Below are positions 26,872 to 36,001 of a DNA stretch of 64,000 nucleotides, piece by piece. Within the stretch, counting starts at the first letter, position 1; each line of letters begins with the position of its first letter. Both the position numbers and the translations under genes were made by a program. The DNA is from Micavibrio aeruginosavorus_D (lineage in GTDB: Bacteria > Pseudomonadota > Alphaproteobacteria > Micavibrionales > Micavibrionaceae), in contig NZ_CP195303.1 in NCBI RefSeq assembly GCF_051245535.1, positions 1,178,001 to 1,242,000 of the forward strand, given 5' to 3'. The notes beneath the pieces were generated by a model. It saw nothing but the letters and a program-made list of their open reading frames with translations. It was not told the origin of the DNA and made no database searches.

Positions 26872-27675
26872 TTACTCCGCAGCCGCCGGTACAATGGCGG
26901 GCGCTCCAACAGCATTAGACGAAACGTCCTTGGCTTTTCTTAAAGCCTTTTTCTCCGCTTTTGAAACTTTCTTTTGGGCCTGCTGCGCTTTTTCGCCTTC
27001 AATCACTTCGCGCTTAATCACCTCATTCGCAAGCAATTCTTTAATCTCATCTTCCGAGATTTTTGCTTCCGGGGACATACGGCGCAGCTCGCGTCGAACC
27101 GCCGAAACAACCGTTTCAGACATAACAATCGCGCCAACTGTGAACCTGTTCAAAATCTGCTTGTGAGAATGGTGCAGCTCCAGCTTCGACTTAACGATAC
27201 CTTCCTTTGCCAGTAACGACAAAACATCAATGCTCGATTTATCCTTCACAGCCAAATCGAGCATATTAAAGCTCTCAACCAGCTCAAAGTTGATCGGCTT
27301 ACCGAAGCTGACCCTGTAGATTCGCCATTCAACACCGTTCGTCAGGGAAACCCACTCAATTCCCTCGTTTGCCGCATAGTTGATGGCTTGCTTCAAATGT
27401 TGCTCTTTCAGGTCCAGACCAATGGCCTTTACCTCCATCAACATAACCAGCTTACCGTCAATTTTTAGAGCCAGATCACAGAATGTCCCACGGATAGCAT
27501 ATTCAGATGTAATCTCTGTGTATTTATCATAACCAAAAATATGCTCCAGCATATCGGTAATAATCGTCACAGTATCCGATTCATTAACATCACGCGCCTT
27601 TGCGGACTGAAGAATCGGCTGAAATCTTTTCAAGGATGTTTTGATTCGCTCGGCAGCCTTAGCAGGGACAGACAT
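26872..27675 (-). CDS. Stand-alone HsdR N-terminal-like nuclease domain protein
   Basis: A 267-residue protein whose N-terminal 150 residues match the type I restriction enzyme R-subunit N-domain. The PD-(D/E)xK pattern is visible: D67 in TFCDLALKIDG and E81-V-K83 in VMLMEVKAIGL, with an upstream E44 in MLEHIFGYD. The segment KQAINYAANEGIEWVSLTNG is also typical. There is no helicase part, and no methylase or specificity subunit nearby, so it is not a complete restriction system. The C-terminal 60 residues are Lys/Ala/Glu-rich and probably helical. It heads the operon with the Nudix gene and coaD; GGAG precedes the ATG. Confidence 0.8.
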   Translation of the reverse strand: MSVPAKAAERIKTSLKRFQPILQSAKARDVNESDTVTIITDMLEHIFGYDKYTEITSEYAIRGTFCDLALKIDGKLVMLMEVKAIGLDLKEQHLKQAINYAANEGIEWVSLTNGVEWRIYRVSFGKPINFELVESFNMLDLAVKDKSSIDVLSLLAKEGIVKSKLELHHSHKQILNRFTVGAIVMSETVVSAVRRELRRMSPEAKISEDEIKELLANEVIKREVIEGEKAQQAQKKVSKAEKKALRKAKDVSSNAVGAPAIVPAAAE

Positions 27676-27764
27676 ATTTAAGATCTCCGTATCTATAAAT
27701 TACACGCAAGAGTTTATCCGCCAATACAATTACCTGTCTACACTATTCCTTACAGAAATATCCC

Positions 27765-27790
27765 GGCAAATTGCCGGGATATTTTATTCA
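27765..27790 (-). terminator. Terminator of gyrA
   Basis: A perfect stem ATATCCCGGCAA / TTGCCGGGATAT placed directly after the gyrA stop, with a short T-rich tail on the minus strand. Confidence 0.8.
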
Positions 27791-30532
27791 TTATTCCTCA
27801 ACCGGCGCGTCGATGTCGTTGGCCGGGGTGGCTGCGTCGCCATCAATGGCGGCTTCATCCCCTTCCTCGCGGATCAGCCAGGCGACGGAGACGACTTTCT
27901 CGCCTTCAGCCACTTTGAACAGGGTCACGCCCTGTGCGCTGCGGCCCGTGAAGCGGACGTCGTGGACCGGCATGCGGATCAATTGGCCCGCATCAGACAC
28001 CAGCATCACTTCGTGTTCGTCCGTGACCGGGAAGGTGGCGATCATTTCGCCGCCATTCTTCGCCGTCAGCGCCATGTTGGTCACACCTTGACCACCACGA
28101 CCGGACAAACGGTATTCATAGGCCGATGTGCGTTTGCCAAAGCCCTTCACCGTGACGCTCAGCAGGAATTGTTCTTTTTCCTGCAGTTCCTTGAAGCGTG
28201 CTTCGGACAGTTGGATATCGCCGCCTTCAAATTCCACGCCCTCTTCGTCCGCGCCACGCAGTTTGTTGGCCATCTTCAGATAGGCCGTGCGTTCATCGGC
28301 GGTTGCCTCGACATGGGTCAGAATGGACATGGAGATGACTTCATCATCGTCCTTGGCCAGTTTCACGCCGCGTACACCGGTCGATGTCCGGCCCGAGAAG
28401 ACGCGCACATCATCAACCGGGAAGCGGATGGCCTTGCCCAGACGGGTGGCCAGCAGGATATCGTCGTCCTCGCGCGCGATTTTGACGGAGATCAGTTTCT
28501 CGCCCTCTTCCTCCAGCTTCATGGCGATCAGGCCATTGGAGCGGATGGAACGGAAATCGGACAATTTGTTCCGGCGGACGCCACCTTTGCTGGTCGCAAA
28601 GATAATATCCATCGTATCCCAGATTTCTTCATCTTCCGGCAGGCGCATGATGACGGAGATATTCTCCCCCTCGCCCAGCGGCAGCATGTTGATCAGCGCT
28701 TTGCCTCGCGCTTGCGGCGTACCCAGCGGCAATTGCCAGACCTTCAGCTTGTGCACGATCCCGCGGCTGGTGAAGCAGAGCAGCGGCGTGTGGGTTGAGG
28801 CCACGAACAGGTCGGTGACGAAATCTTCGTCTTTCAGACCCGTTCCGCTGCGGCCCTTGCCGCCACGGCGTTGCGCGCGATAAGTATCCAGCGGGACACG
28901 TTTGGCATAACCGCTGTTGGTGATGGTCACCACCATTTCCTCGCGTTGGATCAGGTCTTCGATATCTTCTTCGAATTCGGCGTTCACGATTTCCGTGCGG
29001 CGCGGCGTGCCGAATTTTGCCTTCACTTCGATCAATTCATTGACCAGAACTTCCAGCAATTTTTCACGGCTGCCCAGAATGGCCAGGAATTCGGCGATGG
29101 CATCGGTGATTTCTTTCAGCTCATCCCCAATCTTGTCGCGTTCCAGACCGGTCAAGCGGTGCAGGCGCAGATCGAGAATGGCTTTGGCCTGCACTTCGGA
29201 CATTTGGTATGTCCCGGCATCATCAACCATATATTCCGGATCATCGATCAAGGCGATCAACGGGGTGATATCACCCGCCGGCCAGCGTTTGGACAGCAAT
29301 TGCTCCTTGGCCACGCCCGGGTTGGGGGCGTTACGGATCACGGCGATGATTTCATCGATATTGGCCACGGCCACAGCCAGACCCGCCAAGACGTGGGCCC
29401 GGTCGCGGGCTTTACCCAGTTCGAAGATCGTGCGGCGGGTAATGACCTCTTCGCGGAATTTCACGAAGGCGGAAATAAAATCACGCAGCAGCAAAGTTTG
29501 CGGGCGGCCATGGTTCAAGGCCACCATGTTGCACGGGAACGATGTTTGCAGTTGGGTGTGTTTATACAACTGGTTCAAAACAACATCGGCGATGGCGTTT
29601 TTCTTCAGCTCGATAACGATACGAACGCCTTCGCGGTCGGATTCGTCACGAATTTCCGACATGTCCTCGACAATTTTTTCGCGACCAACTTCGCCCAGAC
29701 GTTCGAGCAAGCGGCCCTTGTTCACCTGATACGGCACTTCGTGCACAATGATGGCTTCGCGTTTGTCGCGCATATCTTCGATCGAGCATTTCGCCCGCAT
29801 CATGATCGAGCCATTGCCCGTCATATACGCGGATTTAATGCCCATACGGCCCAGAATTTGCGCCCCCGTCGGGAAATCCGGCCCGTGGATGTAGGTCATC
29901 AAATCTTCGTTGGCGATTTCCGGGTTTTCAACATAGGCACAGCACGCATCAATGACTTCGTTAAGGTTGTGCGGCGGAATGTTGGTGGCCATACCCACGG
30001 CAATACCACCCGCCCCGTTGACCAGCAGGTTCGGAACGCGCGCAGGCAGAACCGTCGGTTCCAACGTGGATTCGTCGTAGTTGGGGCGGAATTCAACTGT
30101 GTCTTTATCAATATCGTCCAGCAACGCTTCGGCGGCTTTGGCCAGACGCGCTTCGGTATAACGCATCGCCGCAGCCGGATCGCCGTCCATGGAACCAAAG
30201 TTACCCTGACCATCGATCAGCGGCAGGCGCAGAGAGAATGTTTGCGCCATACGAACCATGGCCTCGTAAATCGCGGAGTCGCCGTGCGGGTGGTATTTAC
30301 CCATGACGTCACCGACGATACGCGCCGATTTTTTGTAGGATTTATCGGACGTGTACCCGCCCTCTTTCATCGCGAAGAAGATACGGCGGTGAACCGGCTT
30401 CAAACCGTCGCGCACATCGGGCAGCGCACGGGACACGATCACGCTCATCGCGTAATCGAGGTAGGATTTCTTCATCTCGTCTTCGAGCGAAATGGTCGGA
30501 AAAATCGGATCCTGGATCGCGGTATCGGTCAT
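27791..30532 (-). CDS. gyrA: DNA gyrase subunit A
   Basis: The DNA cutting and rejoining subunit of gyrase. It has 913 residues, slightly longer than the enterobacterial protein. The catalytic tyrosine is in AAMRYTEARL (Y125). The quinolone pocket reads HPHGDSAIYEAM, with Ser86 and Glu90 at the positions of E. coli Ser83 and Asp87. The GyrA box QRRGGKGRSG is present at the start of the C-terminal beta-pinwheel domain, so DNA wrapping should be intact. The C-terminus is acidic and Ala-rich (DGDAATPANDIDAPVEE). It has its own terminator. It neighbours ssb and coaD, as in many alphaproteobacteria. Confidence 0.98.
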   Translation of the reverse strand: MTDTAIQDPIFPTISLEDEMKKSYLDYAMSVIVSRALPDVRDGLKPVHRRIFFAMKEGGYTSDKSYKKSARIVGDVMGKYHPHGDSAIYEAMVRMAQTFSLRLPLIDGQGNFGSMDGDPAAAMRYTEARLAKAAEALLDDIDKDTVEFRPNYDESTLEPTVLPARVPNLLVNGAGGIAVGMATNIPPHNLNEVIDACCAYVENPEIANEDLMTYIHGPDFPTGAQILGRMGIKSAYMTGNGSIMMRAKCSIEDMRDKREAIIVHEVPYQVNKGRLLERLGEVGREKIVEDMSEIRDESDREGVRIVIELKKNAIADVVLNQLYKHTQLQTSFPCNMVALNHGRPQTLLLRDFISAFVKFREEVITRRTIFELGKARDRAHVLAGLAVAVANIDEIIAVIRNAPNPGVAKEQLLSKRWPAGDITPLIALIDDPEYMVDDAGTYQMSEVQAKAILDLRLHRLTGLERDKIGDELKEITDAIAEFLAILGSREKLLEVLVNELIEVKAKFGTPRRTEIVNAEFEEDIEDLIQREEMVVTITNSGYAKRVPLDTYRAQRRGGKGRSGTGLKDEDFVTDLFVASTHTPLLCFTSRGIVHKLKVWQLPLGTPQARGKALINMLPLGEGENISVIMRLPEDEEIWDTMDIIFATSKGGVRRNKLSDFRSIRSNGLIAMKLEEEGEKLISVKIAREDDDILLATRLGKAIRFPVDDVRVFSGRTSTGVRGVKLAKDDDEVISMSILTHVEATADERTAYLKMANKLRGADEEGVEFEGGDIQLSEARFKELQEKEQFLLSVTVKGFGKRTSAYEYRLSGRGGQGVTNMALTAKNGGEMIATFPVTDEHEVMLVSDAGQLIRMPVHDVRFTGRSAQGVTLFKVAEGEKVVSVAWLIREEGDEAAIDGDAATPANDIDAPVEE

Positions 30533-30635
30533 TGTTCTACGGCCTTTATCAAAAACGGCGGAAACGCTTGGTTTTCTTGTGAAATTTCAAGGTCATTAAG
30601 TAGCATTTTTACCCCACCCAAACAACGCCAAAATG

Positions 30636-30665
30636 GCAAAAAGCGGGGCTTTTCCAGCCCCGCCA
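30636..30665 (-). terminator. Terminator of the DUF2059 gene
   Basis: A stem GCGGGGCT/AGCCCCGC with a 5-base loop and five T after it on the minus strand, located between the DUF2059 stop and the gyrA start. Confidence 0.8.
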
Positions 30666-30698
30666 AACAATATACAACCCATTGATATTAAACGTATT

Positions 30699-31163
30699 TT
30701 ATTCCGGAGCAGCGGGCGCGGACGTGGGGTTGATCCCAAAACGCTCATCCGCCAGCGCCTGATCCAGCATCCGGATGATTTCCGGTTGCAATTTTTCCTG
30801 ATAAATCGGCAGTTTTTTGGCCACGGCCTTGGCCTCGGGCGAGCCAAAATAATCGACCATGGCCTGTAATTCCGCCGTGGTGAACAAATTCACCATCGTA
30901 TCCACGGACATTTTCTCCAAGGCGGCATAGTCGAATGCTTTATCCACCATGGCGATAAAGCGTTCCTGATCCGCCGGGGGCAAATTGCGCGCCACTTGCT
31001 GAACGGCTTCGCTCACCTGCTCGCGCGCGGGGCGGATTTTGTGCATTTCCAGCGCCAGTTCACGGCGCTTGACCATATCCGCATCATTCGACACCGCATC
31101 CTGTGCCATAGCGGACATGGACAGCATGGTCAGGGCAACGAACAGAACAATAAAACGGCGCAT
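30699..31163 (-). CDS. Exported DUF2059 protein
   Basis: A 154-residue periplasmic protein. A clear signal peptide (RRFIVLFVALTMLSMSAMAQ) is cleaved after AMA. The rest is an all-helical DUF2059 domain, with the diagnostic stretch FTTAELQAMVDYFGSPEAKA near residues 92-111 and KLPIYQEKLQP following. The role of the family is unknown. GGGAG precedes the ATG. It lies 41 bp downstream of the methyltransferase-fusion gene on the same strand and is closed by its own terminator. Confidence 0.9.
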   Translation of the reverse strand: MRRFIVLFVALTMLSMSAMAQDAVSNDADMVKRRELALEMHKIRPAREQVSEAVQQVARNLPPADQERFIAMVDKAFDYAALEKMSVDTMVNLFTTAELQAMVDYFGSPEAKAVAKKLPIYQEKLQPEIIRMLDQALADERFGINPTSAPAAPE

Positions 31164-31204
31164 AGCAGGATTCTCCCGGCTGTTAGAAGGATGGTTTGAA
31201 CAGA

Positions 31205-32503
31205 CTAAGCAATCTTCATGACATTTTCGAGGCGTATTTGCACCTGCGCCGGGTCATCAATTCCGGCAATGCGGCCACTGAACCGCGCCCATTCGCGCAT
31301 CACGCCCGCCTCGATCAACGGTGCATAATCGCGGCCCGCATGGACGATATCCTTGGCCACCAGAATATGGCCAAAACGATCGGCCAGATGATCGTGATTC
31401 AGAACGACAACCCGGTCATCCCCCGCTTGGGTCGGCGGGACATAGGCGAACAAGGGATGGGCACTGCCCGGGCGGCTGATAAAGCGCACGGGGCCGTTTT
31501 GCACAATCGCCGCATGGGCCGCATTCATCATGCGCAGGGCGGATTGGGCCTGTGCCCCTTCGAACACACGGTCAGCGGCAAAATCATGGACACTGACCCC
31601 ACCGGCCACATCGGCAAAGCGGCGCGTGGCGTTCAATGAATCCGCCATCGGACGACGCACCTGAACCAATCCGGCGTCCGCCAGACCGTTATACATCCGC
31701 ATCCATTGCGGCAACATCGGGCCCAGCGGGATGGCGTAGCGCGCATCATCCGCCTCACGCATCAAACCGGAATTATGGCGGATGGCATCCAGAAAGCACT
31801 GAGCAAAGCCCAGCTTGTAACTGGTGTTTTTCGGTGCGTGGATGATGGCGTCGCGGTACACCGGCAACGCATCCACATGATGGTTCGGCATTTTCAGTGC
31901 GACGGAATCCCACCACACATCCCCGCGGCCCAGCTTGTCCGCCTTGCCGTCGGTGAGGTGTTCAAAATGGACCAGAAAATCCGCCGCCATGCCGCGCAAT
32001 TCATCGGCCGATACGGCATACATCGGGCGATCGGCCGGGCCCGGACCATGGCGCAGCGTGATAAACATCACCGCCCCCGGATTGGCAATGTCACACAGCG
32101 TGCGGAACATGGTGGCCCGCGACGGTGCATCCAGATGCATCCACGCCGCGCTCAGCACCACCAGATCGTATTTCTGCCCCGTCGTACGAATTTTTTCGCG
32201 GACGGTATGCAAATGCGGCATCACATCGACGGCATAGGACACGTTGTTATGCGCGTTTACCGTTTGCGCCTGCCGGATCATGCCGGCGGCCCCATCGACG
32301 GCATCAACAGCGAACCCCTGCTCCGCCAGCCATTTGGCGTCGCGCCCGTTGCCACAGGCAATATCCAGCGCGCGTTGACGCCCCGGCATAAAAGGCAACA
32401 GTCCAGCGAGAACATCGCTGGACTGCACAGATTGGTATTGCGCCGACAATGTCGCGGATTGGGCATCATAGGTGGAAAGAATTTGATCCCTGACCTTTTT
32501 CAT
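31205..32503 (-). CDS. SAM methyltransferase fused to unrecognised C-terminal domain
   Basis: A 432-residue protein in two parts. Residues 1-200 are a class I methyltransferase: motif I reads ALDIACGNGRDAKWLAE, then VDAVDGAAGMI, then YDLVVLSAAWMHLD. Residues about 215-432 are not a methyltransferase. The segment NTSYKLGFAQCFLDAI followed by PLGPMLPQWMRMY recalls the domain found before HNH nuclease modules in some restriction-like proteins, and the end (LNHDHLADRFGHILVAKDI and REWARFSGR) could be a diverged nuclease-like or substrate-binding domain. That reading is a guess. AAGGGG precedes the ATG, and ssb ends 30 bp upstream on the same strand. Confidence 0.65.
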   Translation of the reverse strand: MKKVRDQILSTYDAQSATLSAQYQSVQSSDVLAGLLPFMPGRQRALDIACGNGRDAKWLAEQGFAVDAVDGAAGMIRQAQTVNAHNNVSYAVDVMPHLHTVREKIRTTGQKYDLVVLSAAWMHLDAPSRATMFRTLCDIANPGAVMFITLRHGPGPADRPMYAVSADELRGMAADFLVHFEHLTDGKADKLGRGDVWWDSVALKMPNHHVDALPVYRDAIIHAPKNTSYKLGFAQCFLDAIRHNSGLMREADDARYAIPLGPMLPQWMRMYNGLADAGLVQVRRPMADSLNATRRFADVAGGVSVHDFAADRVFEGAQAQSALRMMNAAHAAIVQNGPVRFISRPGSAHPLFAYVPPTQAGDDRVVVLNHDHLADRFGHILVAKDIVHAGRDYAPLIEAGVMREWARFSGRIAGIDDPAQVQIRLENVMKIA

Positions 32504-32533
32504 GCCCGATCCCCTTCAACAGCCGCGTTTGAA

Positions 32534-33031
32534 TTAGAACGGAATTTCGTCGTCCATATCGTCGATACGGGCACCACCGCCAGAGGCCGCACGCGCAGGA
32601 GCCGGTGAACCGTAATCGGCCCCGCCGCCCATGCCGCCGCTCATGTCGTTTGCGCCGCCGAAGCCGGAACCACCGCCGCTGCGGGAATCCAGCATGGTCA
32701 GCTCGCCACGGAACGGGCGCAGGACCACTTCGGTCGTGTATTTTTCCTGACCGTCTTTGTCGGTGTATTTGCGGCTTTCCAATTGGCCTTCGATGTACAC
32801 TTTCGCGCCTTTTTTCAAATAACGCTCGGCAACGGTGGCCAGATTGTCGTTAAAAATCACCACGCGGTGCCATTGGGTGCGTTCCTGACGCTCACCAGAA
32901 TTCTTGTCTTTCCAGCTTTCGGATGTGGCGATGGACAGGTTTACAACCTTGCCGCCCGACTGCATCGTCCGTACGTCCGGGTCGTTGCCCAGATTGCCCA
33001 CCAGAATAACCTTGTTCACGCTGCCAGCCAT
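32534..33031 (-). CDS. ssb: Single-stranded DNA-binding protein
   Basis: Coats single-stranded DNA and recruits repair proteins. From the ATG at 33031 it has 165 residues. The OB-fold begins MAGSVNKVILVGNLGNDPD and includes EWxx-type contacts in RTQWHRVVIFND. A glycine-rich linker (GGGSGFGGAND) leads to the acidic tip DDMDDEIPF that binds partner proteins. The frame continues to 33124, but the family start and the purine-rich AGAGAGAGCAGG before 33031 fix it. It is divergent from the first ClpA-like gene. In most alphaproteobacteria uvrA would be the neighbour; here it is 5.6 kb away. Confidence 0.97.
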   Translation of the reverse strand: MAGSVNKVILVGNLGNDPDVRTMQSGGKVVNLSIATSESWKDKNSGERQERTQWHRVVIFNDNLATVAERYLKKGAKVYIEGQLESRKYTDKDGQEKYTTEVVLRPFRGELTMLDSRSGGGSGFGGANDMSGGMGGGADYGSPAPARAASGGGARIDDMDDEIPF

Positions 33032-33264
33032 GGCCTGCTCTCTCTCATGTTCTATATTTGTTTCGGGGAAACCGGGGTCACTATTACCCATCATGCGCCG
33101 GATGAAAAGCCCGTTTTGCGCCATTTTGGCGGTTATGCACCAGGACGGACCACCCCGTCCACTTTTTCCTTGCCCCCTTTGCCCAGCTTACGTAAATTGA
33201 CCCACCGTCAAAAAGAGTATGCAAAAAGCCCGGAAACGCGGGCATATCTTAGGGAGCGCAGAAT

Positions 33265-35775
33265 ATGGGACTGACTCAGCACAGTGAAAACCACCTGAAA
33301 ACCTTCAGCAGCATCAGTCTGCTCGCTGAACAAATCGGGGCCCTGACCACCCAATTCCCCGCAATCAATGACAGTTTAAAAAAGCTGCCGCAGGATGTTA
33401 TCCGCGGCCGGACATTCCATGAAATCGTCGTCGACGACTTGCTGGAGCTTTATGCCTGCATTTCGATGAATGTTCCGGCGAACAAGGCATACCCGGAATT
33501 TTACGGCGAAATCATGCGCCACCGGAATGGCGAATCCATTTCCCCGGAAACCGCACACGAATTTCTGACGGCCCATATCGAACAGGTCAAAAACGCCGAA
33601 ACACTCTCCTACAACATGGAATGTGTCGGGCTTCTGGAACTGTCCCCGGACAGCAAAGAGGCCATTCCGAGTGTTGTCGAAATCTTCAAGACAGTCACCC
33701 GCCTGTTCGGCCAATTGCATTTCAGCGATGAAGCCATCCAAACCAACACGCTGGCCGAAAGTCTGGCGACCAGTATGGAACAGGTTTATGCGGAACAAAC
33801 CAGCGCTCAGCGCGCACAGAGCGCGGAGCCGGATGACGACGCCGATCAGGATGATTTCGGCGCCGAAGAGAACGCCCACGATGTCTTGTCCATCTATGGC
33901 ATCAACATCGCGGAAAAAATCGTCAAGCCGCCCAAGGCTCCCGAATTTGACAATGCCGTTGCCGCAGTGTCGCGCGTCCTGCTGCGCCCGCACGGCGCAC
34001 AAGTCCTGTTACATGGGAAAGATTACAGCAACGCGCGCATTCTGGTCGATACGCTGGCCCACAAAATGGCCGCGGGCGAAGGACCGGGTTATTTGAAAGA
34101 TGCCTCCATCTACCGCATCAGCCTGACCGACATGCTGTTGAAATCGGCAGATTCCGGCCCGGCGGGTCAAAGTGCCAAATCGATGCTGGGCGATGTTCTG
34201 GACACCACCAGCGCCCACAATCTGGACAACCCGGATGAACCCATCATCCTGCATTTTGATGATTATGGCTGCGCCGAAAAACCGCTCAGCTATGACGCCA
34301 TGATGGTGGATTCAACCGGCATGCTGCGCACGATTATCCAGCATTACGCCGACAATGACCCCAATGTGATGATGATTTTCAACGCAACGGATGCAGAATT
34401 AAACGCATTGGACACAGATTCCGCGCGGATTGAAAAGATCGCCACGCCGGAACTGTCCACGGACTCTCTGATGTTCCACCTGCTGAAAACCGCTGTGGGT
34501 CTGGAATCACAGAAAGCCATGACCATCAGCGATTCCGTGCTGGCCGACATTATCCAGAAATCCGATGCACATATGCCGAAAACGGCATCGCGCATCACCC
34601 GCGCCACGGACGTGTTACTGTCCGCCGTCGCCGATGCCGAGATGAAGGGCCACACCGAACTGACCTATGAATCCGTTTGCATCGCTGTCGCCGCACGGTC
34701 GAAAAAGCCACTGGAAACCATTAATGGTGACGGGGCCAGCCGCTACACCAATCTGGCCGAAAAATTGTCCGGCAAAGTGTTCGGGCAAGATGACGCCATC
34801 AAGGTCGTTGCCGATACGCTGGAACTGGTCGGCCATGGGCTGCACGATCCAAAGCGCCCGTTCGGCGTGTTTTATTTAACCGGCCCGACCGGCGTGGGTA
34901 AAACCGAATTGGCCAAGGTTCTGGCCGACACGCTGGGAACCGATCTGATCACCGTCAACATGGCGGATTTCAGCGGCGAACATACGGTCAGCCGCCTGCT
35001 CGGCTCGCCTCCGGGCTATGTCGGATATGGCGACAAAACCGCATTGGAAGATGTGGCGCAAAAGTCCTACGCCGTCATCCTGATCGACGAAGCGGAAAAG
35101 GCCCACCGCACCGTTGACAACGCCTTCATGAAAATCATGGACGAAGGCGAATTGACCTTGCTCAACGGCAAGCATATCGACTTCCACAACACCGTTTTGA
35201 TGTTCACCAGCAACCTTGGCGCCCTCGCCGCAGAAGAAGCCGGGAAAAAGAACCGCATTGGTTTCGGCACCGGCGACGGTCAGAGCGAACGCGATTTGGC
35301 CAGCAAGGAAGCCCGTGCCAAAGCCATTCAGGAAACACTGAAACCAGAATTCCGCCAGCGCGCAACCATGATCGACATGAACAGTCTGACACAAGACGCT
35401 GTGCAGTCGATTGCCTTCAAAAAAGTTAATGACGTATCCGCCCGCCTGCGTGAAAACAAAGCGTATGCGAATATGAACATTGACCTGACACCACAGGCCA
35501 TGGATGAACTGATGAAAATTGGTTATGACCGCGCCCACGGGGCCCGCCACATGGAACGCACCATCCGCGACAATGTGAAAGTGCCGCTGGTCCACTGGTT
35601 GAATAAAAACGCCGATCAAGTTTCCGGCAAGGATTGCACCTTGGTCATCGAAAGCGTGTTGAAAGACAGCTTCCGCGCCAGCGTGACCCCGGCGGCCACA
35701 AACGATAACACCCCGGCACAGCCACAACGGCGCAAACGCGGCACCGTTCGCCCACGAAACCCGAGGCCGGAATAA
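33265..35775 (+). CDS. ClpA-like AAA+ unfoldase, paralogue 1 (degenerate D1)
   Basis: An 836-residue Hsp100 protein. Residues 1-180 form a helical domain unrelated by eye to the ClpA N-domain but shared with the next gene. The first AAA module (about 225-430) has lost its Walker A: GKDYSNARI stands where GxxGxGKT is expected, and FDDYG replaces the Walker B. The second module is intact: GPTGVGKTELA (near 540), VILIDEAEKAH, SNLGA and the Arg finger in KPEFRQRA. After SNLGA comes KNRIGFG, an IGF loop at the ClpP-docking position of ClpA/ClpX. AGGGAG precedes the ATG. Likely role: an unfoldase for ClpP or a disaggregase with an unusual adaptor domain. Confidence 0.8.
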   Translation: MGLTQHSENHLKTFSSISLLAEQIGALTTQFPAINDSLKKLPQDVIRGRTFHEIVVDDLLELYACISMNVPANKAYPEFYGEIMRHRNGESISPETAHEFLTAHIEQVKNAETLSYNMECVGLLELSPDSKEAIPSVVEIFKTVTRLFGQLHFSDEAIQTNTLAESLATSMEQVYAEQTSAQRAQSAEPDDDADQDDFGAEENAHDVLSIYGINIAEKIVKPPKAPEFDNAVAAVSRVLLRPHGAQVLLHGKDYSNARILVDTLAHKMAAGEGPGYLKDASIYRISLTDMLLKSADSGPAGQSAKSMLGDVLDTTSAHNLDNPDEPIILHFDDYGCAEKPLSYDAMMVDSTGMLRTIIQHYADNDPNVMMIFNATDAELNALDTDSARIEKIATPELSTDSLMFHLLKTAVGLESQKAMTISDSVLADIIQKSDAHMPKTASRITRATDVLLSAVADAEMKGHTELTYESVCIAVAARSKKPLETINGDGASRYTNLAEKLSGKVFGQDDAIKVVADTLELVGHGLHDPKRPFGVFYLTGPTGVGKTELAKVLADTLGTDLITVNMADFSGEHTVSRLLGSPPGYVGYGDKTALEDVAQKSYAVILIDEAEKAHRTVDNAFMKIMDEGELTLLNGKHIDFHNTVLMFTSNLGALAAEEAGKKNRIGFGTGDGQSERDLASKEARAKAIQETLKPEFRQRATMIDMNSLTQDAVQSIAFKKVNDVSARLRENKAYANMNIDLTPQAMDELMKIGYDRAHGARHMERTIRDNVKVPLVHWLNKNADQVSGKDCTLVIESVLKDSFRASVTPAATNDNTPAQPQRRKRGTVRPRNPRPE

Positions 35776-35795
35776 CCCCAATATCGTGAAACAAT

Positions 35796-35827
35796 CAAAA
35801 AACCCGCCCCAACAGGCGGGTTTTTTA
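35796..35827 (+). terminator. Terminator between the two ClpA-like genes
   Basis: A stem CCCGCC/GGCGGG with a 6-base loop, preceded by six A and followed by six T. It shows the tandem genes are separate transcription units or separated by partial termination. Confidence 0.85.
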
Positions 35828-36001
35828 TGGCCACCCCCATGGCGAAGGCCCCAGAAACCATAGACTTTTTGGCATCTTCCACAGCGCCCTGCTTTTTTAT
35901 AAAGATATTTCTTGCCCCATACTTAAGCTTTATGTAAATTAAAGCACAGGGAAAACACAAAAACAGCGTAATTTATAAGTGTTATCAGGGAGATACAGAA
36001 T

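Noticed and set aside
26872..27675. Remnant of a type I restriction system
   Set aside because: No helicase, methylase or specificity fragments are near, and the operon is tidy. A stand-alone gene fits better.
30260..30300. Glu90 in the quinolone pocket of GyrA read as a resistance change
   Set aside because: Glu keeps the acidic character of the usual Asp at this position and Ser86 is intact, so it is probably natural variation.
28871..30685. A 604-codon open frame on the plus strand opposite gyrA
   Set aside because: It mirrors the GyrA codon pattern, has no family resemblance and no ribosome site. It is an antisense shadow of a strong gene.
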